A stretch of DNA of 64,000 nt from Adiantum capillus-veneris (GCA_014529385.2 CM043944.1:88378884-88442883), one strand, 5' to 3'; positions 44,141-55,560 are shown, numbered from the stretch's first letter. Numbers and translations: made by a program. Notes: generated by a model not told the origin, from the letters alone.

Positions 44141-45856
44141 ACACTGTGAGGTTGACGACGATGAAACAGGCGATGAGGAAGAGGACTTACTTGTGTCGAA
44201 GCCGTTTCCTGGTGTTGCTGGTAAGGTTGTCTGACAGTCAACTGTTTTGTCAGAGGTTGAAGTTTGCGGCTGTAGTGAAGAAACCTCGGAGCTCGGCGAT
44301 GGAGAATGGTTGATAGGAGGAAAGCGTCGCGCAGGAGATTTATGAGGAAAAATGCTAACTCTCCTGACTGTTATACATGTTCGCGCCATAAAAGTTCCAC
44401 CGCTCGCCGCTCCTAGGCTTGTGTGCGCCATTGCTGTCGTGGCAAACATGCATTGGACAAGACTGCAACCCATACTTGTAATAATTACCACTGGCATACC
44501 ACTTGACCGTTGCCCACTTAAAATTAGGGAAGTCTGTCCATACCGGTTCTGGACTGATTCCCACTCTGGCTGGACCATACTGGTACTAGTTCTCAGGTCA
44601 ACCTGATCTAGTTCTTCTGGTACTCGTTCTGAAGCTGGAACTGGTTGTACATGAAAAAGACCAAAAATGTCCGATTCTGGTATCTCTTTATCAACATCCG
44701 CCAGCTCCTTAGTACCTTGTTCCAACCCAGTTTCTCTGGTCTTTGAATAATAAAGTTTGATCTTTACGCCATTATATACTCCCGGCAACATCAGTCCAAA
44801 TACATCTTTCAATCTGACTGTGCCATTGGAGAAGACCCAATCGACCTCAAAAGGTCCTGCCCAGGCAATCTTCAAATTTGGCTTCTTTGGACCCAATTTA
44901 GACTGATATAGAAGCACTAACTCTCCTTTCTGGAATTCTTGGATTTTAATTCGGCGATCATGCCAGTGCTTCCTTCTTTGTTGAACAATTTCTTGTTCCA
45001 ATATAGCTCTTTGCCTGAGTTCATCTAATTGCACCAGTTCATCCAGTCTTTTCTTAAGATTATGGTTGAAATCTAATCCATACTTCACAGCCATTCTCAG
45101 ACTGGGGATTACAAACTCCATAGGAACCACAGCTTCTGTACCATACACCATTCTAAATGGTGTCATTCCAGTAGTTACCTTATAAGCTAACCTATAAGCC
45201 CATAGAGCAGTCTGAAGCTTCAAATCCCACTGGTCTGGTTTCTTTTGCACCACCTTAGTGAGAATAGTCTTGATTGTCTTATTGCTAATTTTAGCATGTG
45301 CATTGCATCTGGGATAGTAAGGGGTAGATTTTCGATGCTTGACTGAAAGCATATCCAATAGGATTTCCATAGTATCATTGATAAAGTGTGTCCCTTGATC
45401 GGTCACAATTTCCACTGGACATCCATATCGGCAGACAATATTCTCAAACAGAAACCTTGCAGTTGACTTGGCTGTGTTGTCAGGAAGAGCTTTAGCTTCA
45501 ACCCACTTGGTAACATAGCAAGTAGCCATCACGATGTACTTGTTCTTCTTGGGAGTCACCTTCTTAAAAGGTCCCATAAAATCCAGTCCCCATTTCATGA
45601 ATACTCCCAATGGTTGTATCCGCATTAAGGGAGTCATGTCTGCAGCTGTTGGTCGGCCCATTCTTTGGCATATGTCACAAGTTTTACAAAAGCTTCTGAC
45701 ATCAGAAATCATTGTTTGCCACCACAGACCTGCTTGCAGAATCTTCTTGTAGGTTTCTTCGTTGGGAAAATGTACACCAGACTCGCCATTATGCGCTTGT
45801 GAGATAACTTGCATTCTTCCTTCCATAGGGACACATCTTCGAAGTATACCATCCAC
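44141..45856 (-). pseudogene. Ty3 element B: integrase, in frame with the extra coding region
   Basis: From 45856 the frame carries the zinc finger (SQAHNGESGVHFPNEE ... CKTCDICQRMG) and the core: Asp in GLDFMGPFKKVTPKKNKYIV, Asp in IVTDQGTHFINDTMEILL. The position that should be Glu is Lys (YYPRCNAHAKISNKTI, about 45310-45263). The C-terminal domain follows (GELVLLYQSKLGPKKPN, LKIAWAGPFEVDWVFSNG). No stop separates integrase from the extra region: the frame stays open to 43319 (845 codons). The Glu-to-Lys change needs one G-to-A and would abolish catalysis. Confidence 0.9.
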
Positions 45857-45904
45857 ACCTAATCAGTACTCCCCCAATGATGGTAAATTTCAGACTTTTT
45901 ATGA

Positions 45905-47532
45905 TCAAAGCTTTCTTCGGATTCTGTTTCCAATCCTCTGGAAAAGCTCACCTTTGGAAAGGAATTGATAAATATCATACCATTCAGGATCCACTGACTC
46001 TTCTGCTTCTAATTGAAATAAATCAGCATCCACTGGCTCATCTCTCAGAGGTGATTTTGAATATCCTTCTGTACTTCTAGAAAGAAAGTCATCTCCACAG
46101 TGGTTTCGGCCAGGCTTATGGAAAATTCTGAATTCAAATTCCATAAGGAACATCATCCATCTTATCATCCTGCCTTGAATAATAACTTTGTTAATCCGAA
46201 ATAGAAGAGCTTGATGATCCACATAAAAATGGAATAACTTCCCCAATAAGTAATGCCTGAACTTCGTGGTGCTAAAAACCATTCCGAGGGCTTCTCTTTC
46301 AGTAGTCGTATAGCCTTGTTCAGCTATCTCCGACTAGAAAAATAGACTGGATAGTCTGTTCTGCCATCTGGCTGAGCTAATATTGCCCCCATTTCCAATC
46401 CTGAAGCATCTACATGTACATGAAAAATAATATCCCAATTCGGCTGCCTGAGGACTGGTTTACTGGTAATGGATTTTTTCAAATTCTGGAAACTCTCCTC
46501 ACACTCAGCAGTCCAATGGAACTTACTGGTCTTCTTTGTAAGCTCATATAGTGGTACTGCTTGAGAAGCAAACTTGTGTACAAATCTTCTAGAGAAATTC
46601 ACATACCCCAAGAAAGAACTCAACTCAGAAGCAGTTCTGGGTGCTTTAGCTTGCTGGACACACTGTATTTTGTCATTGGCCATTTCTATTCCATTGCGGG
46701 AAACCACATGTCCCAATAGCTGTCCCTTCCAAAACAGAAAGACGGATTTGAATGGATTTAAGCAAATCCTTTTTTCCTGGCAGCGTTTAAAAACTATCTC
46801 TAGGAATAGAAGGTGTTGTTCCTCATCTGAATAGACAGTGAAGTCATCCATGAAAATGGCGAGAAACCGATGAACAAATTCATTAAACATCTCCATCATA
46901 CACCGCTGAAAAGTAGCTGGTGCATTGCACAGGCCAAAAGGCATCACCAGATACATGAATGCTCCCCACTCAGTGATGAAAGTGGTCTTGGCCCTATCTT
47001 CAGGATCAATCTATAAGTGGTTATAGCCGCTATAACCATCCATTAAGCTATACATCTCATATCCTGCGATCTCATCAAGCAACATATCAGTAAAAGGTAA
47101 GGGAAATGGATCCTTAATGGTCTGGGCATTTAGTTTCCTATAAGCGACACAAACCCTTAATTTCCCATTCTTCTTAGGAATGAAAACTATTGGAAATAAC
47201 CAATCACTGCTTGCTACTTCCGTAATGAACCCAGCCTTGAGAAGGTTATCAATCTCCTCCTTGACCTTCTTTGCATAGTTGGGGTTCATTCGGTATCTTT
47301 GCAATCTGACTGGCCTAGCATCCGGTTTCAGTGGTATTCGGTGCTGACAGACTTCAGGATCTAGTCCCTTCAAATCTGTATGTTCCCAGGAAAATACATC
47401 TTTATAGTTCTGGAACATTTTTCGTGCATTTTCCTTCATTGTCGATTTCAGGTGCTTGTTGACTTTGATCATTCTGGGATTTTCCTCTGATCCCAGGTTC
47501 CACTCCTCTACTTCCTGATCATCTGGAAGCAA
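45905..47532 (-). pseudogene. Ty3 element B: reverse transcriptase and RNase H
   Basis: RT: HRIPLKPDARPVRLQRYRMN, WLFPIVFIPKKNGKLRVCVA, YEMYSLMDGYSGYNHL, a TAG where Gln is expected, then LVMPFGLCNAPATFQRCMME and FMDDFTVYSDEEQHL with the Asp pair. RNase H: FHVHVDASGLEMGAILAQPD, then a frameshift near 46320, and TTEREALGMVFSTTKFRHYL. The start of the frame (EVEEWNLGSEENPRMIKVNK) is the usual linker after protease. The first catalytic Asp region reads LMDGYSGY. Confidence 0.9.
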
Positions 47533-47665
47533 CCAGTTTGGTCCTCCTCATTTTCGTTTGGTCGATTCTTCAGCGTAGTCCCAAGAAGGTCCATTCATTT
47601 CTAAATCATTATTCTGATCAGGTGGATACTCTTCAGAACATGCTGATTCTTTCATTATACCAATA

Positions 47666-48433
47666 TCAATTGGTTCCTCCATTCTTCCAGTTAGCATACG
47701 TTTCTTTCCCCTGTATTGACTTCAGTAAACTAATCAGGGAATTGTCTCTTCTCCTTGTCAGCTTGTTCAGTAGGACTGCATTCAAATCAATTTCTGCCAA
47801 AGGAAATATGTTCATAGCTGCTAGCATTCGCTCAATTTTCTTAGCTCGGTATTTCTGACACAACTCCTTCGGCCTTAGTTCCTTTTTGCAACTCCTAGTG
47901 TTGTTGGTCTGGATTTTGATTCTACCACTGGCCCCTTCTATGGTTAAAGTCTGGTTTGCGTAGTCATGAACAACATGTGCTGTTCTTAACCATGGGTGGC
48001 CTAATAACATTCCATATGTGCCCTGCACATCCAAAACTAGGAAACTAGTTTTTAATTTCTCCCTCCCAACTCTTATCTACATGTTTTCAATCATGCCCGT
48101 AGCTTGTACGACCCGATGATCTGCCATTATTACTTTGAATGGTGTTGGTTTCATGTTAGTGATACCCATTCTTTGCTAAATATGGGCTCCCATTATGTTG
48201 ACTCCTGCTCCTCCATCCAGTATGACGCTTGAGAGAGGTTCCCACTGCTTCCTGACCTTGTAGTCTACCTGAATAAGTGGAACTTCATCATCCCGGACAG
48301 CCGTCAGGTCCACTGTTCTAGCCTCTGCCTCAGTCTTCCTACGTTGTCTGATAAAGTTGGCCACCTCAGGTAAGGTCTTTCTTATATCCTCCAGCTCTAC
48401 AGTCAGCTTCTGGATTCTATCACAAATTTTCAC
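47666..48433 (-). pseudogene. Ty3 element B: aspartic protease
   Basis: The active site reads SSVILDGGAGVNIMGAHI, with Asp-Gly-Gly in place of Asp-Ser/Thr-Gly, a variant I associate with non-chromovirus plant Ty3 elements. The flap and second half follow (VIMADHRVVQATGMIENM, then YGMLLGHPWLRTAHVVHDYA). Two TAG stops (near 48176 and 48078) interrupt an otherwise continuous frame; both are one C-to-T from CAG. Confidence 0.85.
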
Positions 48434-50386
48434 CTAAATTTCCTCTTGCTCCTGGTCAGCAGACTGATTGTCAGAGCTTGAAGAACTAGTGTCTTCATAT
48501 TGCCATTCTTCTTTAGCAATACTTCTACTCTTTCCTTCCTCTTCCATCTCACCAGCTAGTCCATGTACCACAGCCAGCATGGTCTCTGTCATGGCCGATA
48601 CTGACTGATCTTTATCAGTCGATTGGGCTGGTATCTTCTAAATGACTCTAGCCTCGGAACTTTCTGGCTGCTCTAGCAGCTTCTTAGCTAAATCCTCTGT
48701 GATTTTAGCTTCTAGTTCCCGCTGCTCTTGCCACTCATCTACCACCTTTTCTTTACCCTTGGCCTTCCAAACTTCCCTTTGTTGGGCCCACTTGCTACTG
48801 TTGGGATTGACTGGTACTTCTGAAATGTCTAGAATCTCTTCAATGATCACTCCTTTGCTCCTGGTAACTATCTGACTAGGACTGGCTCTGGTGCCTTAGC
48901 CTCAGTAGTAGTCGTTATCGGTGCATCTGGACATTGGGCTGCAAAATGACCATACTTCCCACAGGTATAGCAATTCATGCTCTTGGTCTGGAATTTGCCT
49001 CTTCCTCTTCCTCTGCCCATTCTTGGTTGGTATCTGCCACGTCCTTGACCAGTACTACTGGTACCTGGTCTCTATTCTTGGGCTACTTTGATTGGCTCTG
49101 CCTTCACTGGTTCAGTGTAGGCAACCACTGATAGATCCTTTCCTTTCTTAAAATGGTGAATTTTGATGCCACAATTATTCCATAGTGCAGTAGGTACATT
49201 GTGGACATTCCGTAGAGATGTGATCCTTGGATTTACATCTGGAACAGTAAGTCTCCATCTTCCGGACCGGCTGTCTTGTGTGGCTAATTTCTGCAATCTG
49301 CTTAGCCATTTCTTCAATTTTCTTGGTCCATGATCCTTTCTTTGATTTTTCCTTTTTCTGTTCATTGGAGCTGCTCTCGGAACCGCTGGACGTTGTATTG
49401 GAATCAGAAGCTTCAGTAGCCGAACTACTGCTACTGGTCCTTCGCTTCTTGTGGCTCTTTTCTTTCTTAGCCTGCTGTTCCATTTTGAATGCTCGCTGGA
49501 CCAGATCATTGAATTTCTTTGTAGGGGCTGTCACTTCTTGTTCTCTTAGCTTTTTGCTTCTGAACCCATTCAGAAACCATGCCCTCAATCTCTTCTCAGA
49601 CGGCGGTTCTTGCAATTTCCTGGTCAGTTCTTTTATCTTTTCGACATAGGTACGGATTGACAAATTCCTCTGTTTGATCTGATCCAATTCACGGAGAATA
49701 TCCTCGTCCCCTCGATTGTCGGAATACTCGAGCCTGAAGGCCTTAAGTAATTTTTTATATGATCTCATCTGGCATGCAGGGTAATGGTAATACCATTTTC
49801 TTGCTGCTTCCTTCAAGGTTTGTGGAAAGTATTCCCCCCAATCATCTTCATCAATGTTTTTTAGTTCATCATACTGCTCGAAAGATTGTATGTGAAGATC
49901 AGGATCATCCTTTTTCCGTCCTTTGAATATGGGAAAGCAAATCTTCAGTGAAGCGATGTAATCCTTTCGATTACTGCTGATCCCACCAGTTCTCTTCTTG
50001 GCTTCAGAATGATGCTTGGGAGCCTTCTTGCAATTGTCAGTGTCAGCATCCCAATCAATCTCTGTCTCTATCTCAGTATCAATATCTTCTCTGTTTTGTC
50101 TGCTAGAAGTACGATGATTTCCCTTTCTGCCCGTGATATGCTCATCTTTTTGGTGAGACTGAGAACTCTTGGAACTCTCCGCCTTTCGTGCTTCCCGTTC
50201 TGCCCGTCTGCGTCGAGAATGACTGGAGTGTTGTGAGTCCTACGCCTCATTAGCCTGACTATGCTCCTCCTGAGCCTCAGTGTCAGTCATTTTCTCTTGC
50301 TTGGGGTCAAACTCTCTTCCTGACTCCTCAGGAATGGGGTCCACATGATTGGTAGATTTCCGACCGCGATTGGACTTTGGTGCCAT
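48434..50386 (-). pseudogene. Ty3 element B: gag
   Basis: The start was chosen at MAPKSNRGRKSTNHVDP (50386), just downstream of the 5' LTR. The core has FPIFKGRKKDDPDLHIQSFE, then AARKWYYHYPACQMRSYKKL and FRLEYSDNRGDEDILRELDQ, matching the retrotransposon gag domain. Two zinc knuckles follow: CSRCKSKDHISTEC (about 49250) and CYTCGKYGHFAAQC (about 48950-48915). Stops at about 50240, 49190, 49075, 48638 and 48434 interrupt one frame. A Ser-rich, then Lys/Glu-rich linker lies between the core and the knuckles. Gag forms the particle and binds element RNA. Confidence 0.85.
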
Positions 50387-50459
50387 TGCTGAAAACTTCA
50401 ACTGGGAGAAGAGTCTTTCAGTCAACGAGCTTCAGCTCGTCCCACCATGATCGCCAAAA
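50387..50459 (-). promoter_or_regulatory. Ty3 element B leader and primer-binding site
   Basis: On the minus strand the sequence immediately after the 5' LTR is TTTTGGCGATCATGGTGG. The TGG start is typical of a tRNA-complementary site, but I could not assign the tRNA. Confidence 0.55.
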
Positions 50460-50930
50460 TGGAATTGGAGCTGATCTCTTGAGACAGCTAATTCCAGTGT
50501 TGAAGGATTTCAGCTACTTAGAGTAGGAAGATTTTAGACAGTAGACTAGACAGAAATCAGAGACTAGACTGAAATGTGAATACTGAAATAAGAATCATAC
50601 TTAAGACTGGAATAAGGTTTAGATTCAGATTCATAAGACTGTCGAGGAGTAAGTATCACTGGAATATATATACCATGATTGAGATTACAACGAATATGAT
50701 TAGAGAGAGAGAGAGAGTGTGTAGCCGATAATACTGCCACTGATGCTCAAGTGCAATTATAGCTCAAAGCGCTAATACAAGTGATAACAATTGCCAACCC
50801 GATAACAATGTAATGGGCCCTATTTATACACTTCGGGTTTACTGTAGTAATTACTCTAGTAATTACTAAGTAATTCGCTGCCCATCTTCTAAGAACACGT
50901 TCCCACATGGTGATTATCCATCCCTCTACA
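50460..50930 (-). repeat. 5' LTR of Ty3 element B
   Basis: The minus strand has TGTATAAATA at 50821-50830, a good TATA box for the LTR promoter. A GA run near 50704-50720 is slightly longer than in the 3' LTR. Confidence 0.95.
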
Positions 50931-50935
50931 TAGAT

Positions 50936-51242
50936 ATTCATAAAGACCAAACGTTGTACAAAACGCGGTCTTTAGGATATCTTCATCCACTATCCTTATT
51001 TGATGATAGCCGCTTTTTAGGTCAATCCTTCTGAAGTAGGTAGAGCCTTGTAGCTTATCAAACAGATCTTCTACCCGAGGCATAGGAAATTTTTTTTTGA
51101 TAGTGATATGGTTTAGTGCTTGATAGTCCACACACATACGGTGTGTACCATCTTTCTTTTGCACTAAAAGGATCGAAGAACAAAAGGGAGAGGAGCCAGG
51201 CCTCACCATCCCTTTGTCTACCAATTCTTGTACTTGGCTCAT
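50936..51242 (-). pseudogene. Ty3 element A: reverse transcriptase 5' part
   Basis: VQELVDKGMVRPGSSPFCSS, ILLVQKKDGTHRMCVDYQAL, then PMPRVEDLFDKLQGSTYFRR, IDLKSGYHQIRI and TTFGLYEY. The frame stops at the TAGAT duplication of element B and resumes without loss at 39922 (EYL-VMPFGL). Confidence 0.92.
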
Positions 51243-51407
51243 TATCTCCTCTTGTCGAGCTTGGGAAACTCGCTAAGGAGGCTTGTTAGGCGGTGAGCTT
51301 CCTTGTAGGAGCTCAATTCTATGGTCATCATCCCCTCGTTCTGGAGGTAAGTCCATAGGGATATCATCGATGGAAATCTTCGAATCCATTTAGAAAAGTA
51401 GACAAGT

Positions 51408-51881
51408 CTAACTCTTTTTGATTCCTCCATTTTTGCTTGATAAACCATTAGCGTCATTAGTGGATTCTTTGACAAAAATCATGTACGCAAAAATCAAGCT
51501 TTTAATTGACTTATCAAAAGCTGGTGAATTTACAAATGGTATAGTACGACCAGACTCATTAGCATCTATATACATGTTCTTTCCCTTGTAGGTGAAGTAG
51601 ATTCTCCTTTTAGGAAACTTCCTGTTGGCAGCCATGCGATCAAACCATAGCGCCCCTAGGATAGCATCCTCATGTTGGAGAGGAGAGATGAAAAAGTCTT
51701 CTTTGTTGACATAACTTTGGACATGAAACCTCAACTTCCCAATCAAGGGAGTAATAGAGGTGTGTTGTCCCTTGAAAGTTGTGTCAGCCATTACAATATC
51801 TCCCATCTCAAAAGCTTGAATGCCCAACTTGGTGGCCAACTCCGTTGATATGAAGTTGTGAGTGGAGCTAGGGTCAAACAA
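51408..51881 (-). pseudogene. Ty3 element A: aspartic protease
   Basis: The active-site region reads AFILFDPSSTHNFISTELAT. The chromovirus-type DPGA(S/T)H(S/N)F motif has Gly changed to Ser. The second half (QHEDAILGALWFDRMAANRK) follows. It is on the same strand and in the expected order between gag and RT. Confidence 0.8.
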
Positions 51882-53255
51882 GATGAAGGCGTCATGCTCC
51901 CTTACCTTTTTCCAAGCATAGGAGATAGATGATCCTTTGCAATGAGCATCTCTTTTGGAGCTTCAATGGTGGAAGCCCGGGGGAAGCCCTAGGAGTCTCA
52001 TTGCAAGCATTTTTCTTGGGGCAAGAACGATAGCCATGTCCTTGCTCCTTAGACTTAGAACACTTATGGTCCTTGCGAAAAGCTTCAAGCTCTTCATGAG
52101 AGAGTTTTTTTTTAACCTTTGTAAACTCCCTTCTCTTTGGACATATTGTTGTTGTAGGAAGTGCCTTGGGAAGAATTTTGGGCATTGGTTTTCCCCTTTG
52201 CATCATTTTTGTCTTAGTTTTCCATGGGTTTGACGTTTCTTCTAGCCCCTTGTTGGAAATTTATGCGGGAAGCAACCACGGTGTGGTGGATTACTTAGGT
52301 GATAGAACCAGGCCGTTGGGAGTTGACGTACTCGCCCATTTCTTCAAGTAATACCGCAAAAAATTGTTGCTTTTGCTCAGCAAAATCTATCTTTTGGAAG
52401 ACAGTAGCCTTGAGATGTAAATCCCAAAACTTTTCCACCTATTTGTGAATAGATTCATGTGAGAGAAGCTTCAAACTACACCATTTGGTAAGTACTTGTC
52501 TTTTGCATCGCTTGCAAGGAATTGCTTCATAATAGAAACTCATAGAGTTTTCCATGTCTTTGGGGCTTCACCGTTGCCACGAAGGCTAGCCCACCATTGA
52601 CGAGTCAATTTTTGGAAGTGCATAGCTACATGGCGTAGCTTGGAGGACTCCGCAAAGCCCTGGTCTCCAAAGGCCGCATCAAATTGTTGGGATGAAGGCC
52701 AATACTTTGTTGGTGGCACCAAAGGTGCCATCATAGGTGAGAAAAGAGATACCCTTTCCTCCCTCTTTCAACTTCTTGAGATTTTGTGATGTTCACCATG
52801 CAGGGTATGATTTGCGATGTCCGCCCCTCTTGTATTCTCTAGGAAAATAGCCATAGCTCTCATCGGAGAGAAGAAGGACTATGTCTTGGCCGTTTCCTCA
52901 TGGGAGGAGTTGGCGATTGTCTAGACTGCCATCTTCATGGAGCCACATCTTCAAAGGAACTTAGGAATTCATTACTTTCTTGTTCTTTGAATTCCTCCTC
53001 TGGTGTGGGAGAGAGTCTTCTTTTGGGGGTCTCGTCAAGAGGCCTCCTAAGCTCTCTCTCCTCTTGGAGAGGAAGGGAAATCCCATAAGCACAAAGTTGT
53101 TGAGTAACTTCGGCTTGCAAAGTAGGGTTGCCCATAGCTTGATGCAACCTCGTAACAAGATAATTGATAAACATGGGGGCATCATCATTAGCATATTCAT
53201 GTGCAAAATCAAAGTTATCAATGTTCATTAGAATCTCTTGCTTATTGTTATCCAT
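51882..53255 (-). pseudogene. Ty3 element A: gag
   Basis: The N-terminus MDNNKQEILMNIDNF starts at 53255. The gag core (MAPLVPPTKYWPSSQQFDAA ... KLTRQWWASLRGNGEAPKTW, 52734-52540) is followed by a degenerate CCHC knuckle (HKCSKSKEQGHGYRSCPKK, about 52062-52006) with one Cys changed to Ser. At least three frame changes separate these pieces. Confidence 0.8.
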
Positions 53256-53476
53256 GCTAATTGTACTTATGTGTTTACTTAGTGTATTCTTTGGTAATTC
53301 AAAACCTTAGTTGCTACTCCTCTTAGCCTTTGAAAATAAGCACTTAAGTATCTACACCCACGGCTCAAATTGGTTAGTTATGGAGAGTAGTAGGGTGGGT
53401 CTAACATAACAGAATTAATCAACCATTATAGGCTACTTAAGGACCTCTCTTCTTAAGCAAAAAAACAAAAACCAAA

Positions 53477-53489
53477 TGCTTTGATACCA
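53477..53489 (-). promoter_or_regulatory. Primer-binding site of Ty3 element A
   Basis: The minus strand reads TGGTATCAAAGCA, complementary to the 3' end of initiator tRNA-Met with one mismatch to the usual TGGTATCAGAGC. It lies one base from the 5' LTR. Confidence 0.85.
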
Positions 53490-53490
53490 A

Positions 53491-54896
53491 TGTAATGTAA
53501 ATGGCCTATGAACTTTGAGAATGGCGGTTTTGTGAGATTACTTTGAGAACATAGAGGGTGAACTTAATTGATGGTAGCAACATGAACATAGTACTTAATT
53601 AACTTGGCATGAACAATACTTCTGCAAGAGAGAGAGTATTAGAGAACATGATAATAGTTGAGGACCGGAATTACTTGGAGCTGGTCCCCCCTCCAAAAGG
53701 ATTTTGTATCATAGATTCTCCCATCAAGAGAGACTTGATACAATATAATCTTTGTGTTCCTTGTGACCTTGGTGATTCTATGAAGATGAAAAGCTTCATG
53801 CATCATGAGCATAACATAAACTTTGCAAAGATCATTAACTATCCCAAGCCTCAGCCCCAAGGCCTCAAACACCTTTGAAGGTGGAGAGAGCTAGCAGAGA
53901 ATGATGGTAGGGAAGAGGAAGAAGAATTATCCATAGGAGAAAGAAATAGTTACTCACTTATCATCACTCTTCTTAATTAGCATAGCATAATAGCATAGTA
54001 ATGAAGATGAAGAAGATGACAAGCTTAAGCATTGAAGCATGGCTCTTGGTTGGATTTGCATTCCATAGCCAAGAGTGTTGGTGTAGGCTCTCCACTTCTC
54101 AAAACTTGGAGAAGAAGATAGAGCTCTTGCACTTTGCACTCCACACAATGAGAGAATGTGTGTGTGTGTGTGTTTGTTGGAGAGTATACCCCCCTCTCAT
54201 GCTTGGCCCACCTCTCTCTCTCTCTCTCATTATTTAATTATTTCATTTGGACATGTGTCCTCTTTTTCCTCTTTGAGAGAAATAACTTAATTTTTTATTT
54301 TTATGTATCTAAATTCTCATTGGACCCCTTTAAAACCTATCCAATAGCATTCAAGCACATCATGAGGGCCACATGTGGAGGATTATTTGAACATATGTCT
54401 TTTATGATTATTAAGTCATTTGGTTTGAATTGAATACTTCAAGCACTTAGTCAATAAAGCATGAAAACGTTGTTGACTCTTTAGAGTTTATCTTTGAATT
54501 GAACACTTCAAGAACCTTAGTCATTTAAGCATGTGAGAAGCACCTCAAGCTTTTGGGCAAGGTTCCCACTGACACTTAGCAACCCGACAAGCACCTCATG
54601 CTTGGGTAGGATTCCCACCTCAAGGTAAGTCCTAGCTTGCCTAAGATCAACGAACTTATTATCACTAACTTTTGGAGGTCATTAATGAAGGTAAGGTCTT
54701 TAAGCTCCATTAGGTAGCATTTCTCTTTAACATACCATCTCTCATTTGGACCCCTTTAACCTTGGCCTCGTGTTGAGGCAGATCCATAAGAACATGTCTA
54801 TATTCTAACCCTTGCTCTCGTTTATTCTCCCACATTAAATGATCAGTTTAATATGAGAAAATCATTTGGGTTGGTTAGATATTAGATTTTATGACA
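53491..54896 (-). repeat. Right (5') LTR of Ty3 element A, uninterrupted
   Basis: A 1406-bp LTR with TG...CA ends. It carries the empty target site of the CACTA element (CATTCCATAGCCAAGAGTG at about 54060-54078) and lacks both the 1.3 kb CACTG element and the LTR-internal duplication of the left copy. Short TG (54156-54176) and CT (54212-54230) runs are present in both LTRs but differ in length. Confidence 0.92.
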
Positions 54897-55560
54897 ATAT
54901 TTTTAGCGGTTGGATGGGTAGGGGGAACGTGATTGCCTTTCAACAAGTTTTTCTTGTTGAGCAACATGTCGTTACATCAACAAGTGACCACAACAATCAT
55001 ATTATTGAACTATAATTTTCACTTTGGAATGCTTAGGATACAATGCATTTACCTGAAAATCTCTGTGATGGAGGCGTGACCAGACTGCAAATTAAGTATT
55101 ACCAAAGCAATACGGAGAACATAGATTTTTGCACTAGTGTAAATCGGCATATGTGCAATACGGAGAACATAGATTTTTGCACCAGTGTAAATCGGCATAT
55201 GTGCAAGAGTTTCCATAATATTGCCCTCTTTATCATTAATATCGTGACGTCGATATGGACGGGATGACTGAGGTTGGTTTGTAGTATTGCCTTGAATGTT
55301 GTCGCGTTCTATGTTTTCAATGATGGATCCATGTCAAAGAGTGCGTCTAACATATGCTCCATCTCTACTTCTTGAAATGTGGAATCAAGTATTGGTTGGG
55401 TGAACTCAGTCAATGGCTGTTCGTTTGAGAATCATCCTCTCTTGGATAAAGTTGGAGCAATTTCTACTGGGAGAGGTTGATCTACTGTCTCCGGACCATG
55501 AATCGATGACGCAAGTCTTGTAGTTTCTCTATGGGAAAAAGACCATTATTGTGTGTATAC
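54897..55560 (-). pseudogene. Old CACTA TNP2-type transposase, 5' part
   Basis: Reading leftwards into element A, the last residues are LLNKKNLLKGNHVPPTHPTA followed by KN, corresponding to LLKEHILPADNVIPDSRDEA of the intact copy. The gene then resumes at 20915 with LLTNLGLKIHTFPND. Further upstream (about 55560-55290), QPILDSTFQEVEMEHMLDAL and FDMDPS match the acidic linker before the transposase core. Stops and an AT-rich insertion interrupt it. Confidence 0.75.
55108..55203. repeat. 48-bp tandem duplication
   Basis: Two nearly identical head-to-tail copies (one mismatch, T/C) starting CAATACGGAGAACATAG, in the decayed 5' region of the old CACTA transposase. Confidence 0.95.

Larger units (their letters stand above)
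39923..50930 (-). mobile_element. Ty3/gypsy element B, 11008 bp, with a large post-integrase coding region
   Basis: LTRs of 478 bp (39923-40400) and 471 bp (50460-50930) begin TGGAATTGGAG and end CTACA. The target duplication is TAGAT (39918-39922, 50931-50935). By eye the LTRs differ at about 18 positions plus an 11-bp indel. Gag, protease, integrase and the extra region share one frame on the minus strand. RT is one frame over, bounded by two compensating shifts near 47.6 and 46.3 kb. The polypurine tract AAGGGAAGGA abuts the left LTR. The element interrupts the RT of Ty3 element A. Confidence 0.95.
20916..54896 (-). mobile_element. Ty3/gypsy element A (chromovirus-like), split by four younger insertions
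   Basis: The LTRs begin TGTAGTGGAAATGG (20916) and TGTAATGTAAATGG (53491) and both end TTTTATGACA (32207 and 54896). The initiator-Met-type primer site lies at 53477-53489, just left of the right LTR, so the coding strand is minus and the right LTR is 5'. The flanks AGCTT (20911-20915) and ATATT (54897-54901) look like a target duplication with two changes; the old CACTA transposase frame continues across the insertion. After subtracting the nested elements (8.1, 1.3, 5.1 and 11.0 kb), the original element is about 8.4 kb. Gene order on the minus strand is gag, protease, RT, RNase H, integrase, chromodomain-like tail. Confidence 0.9.
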
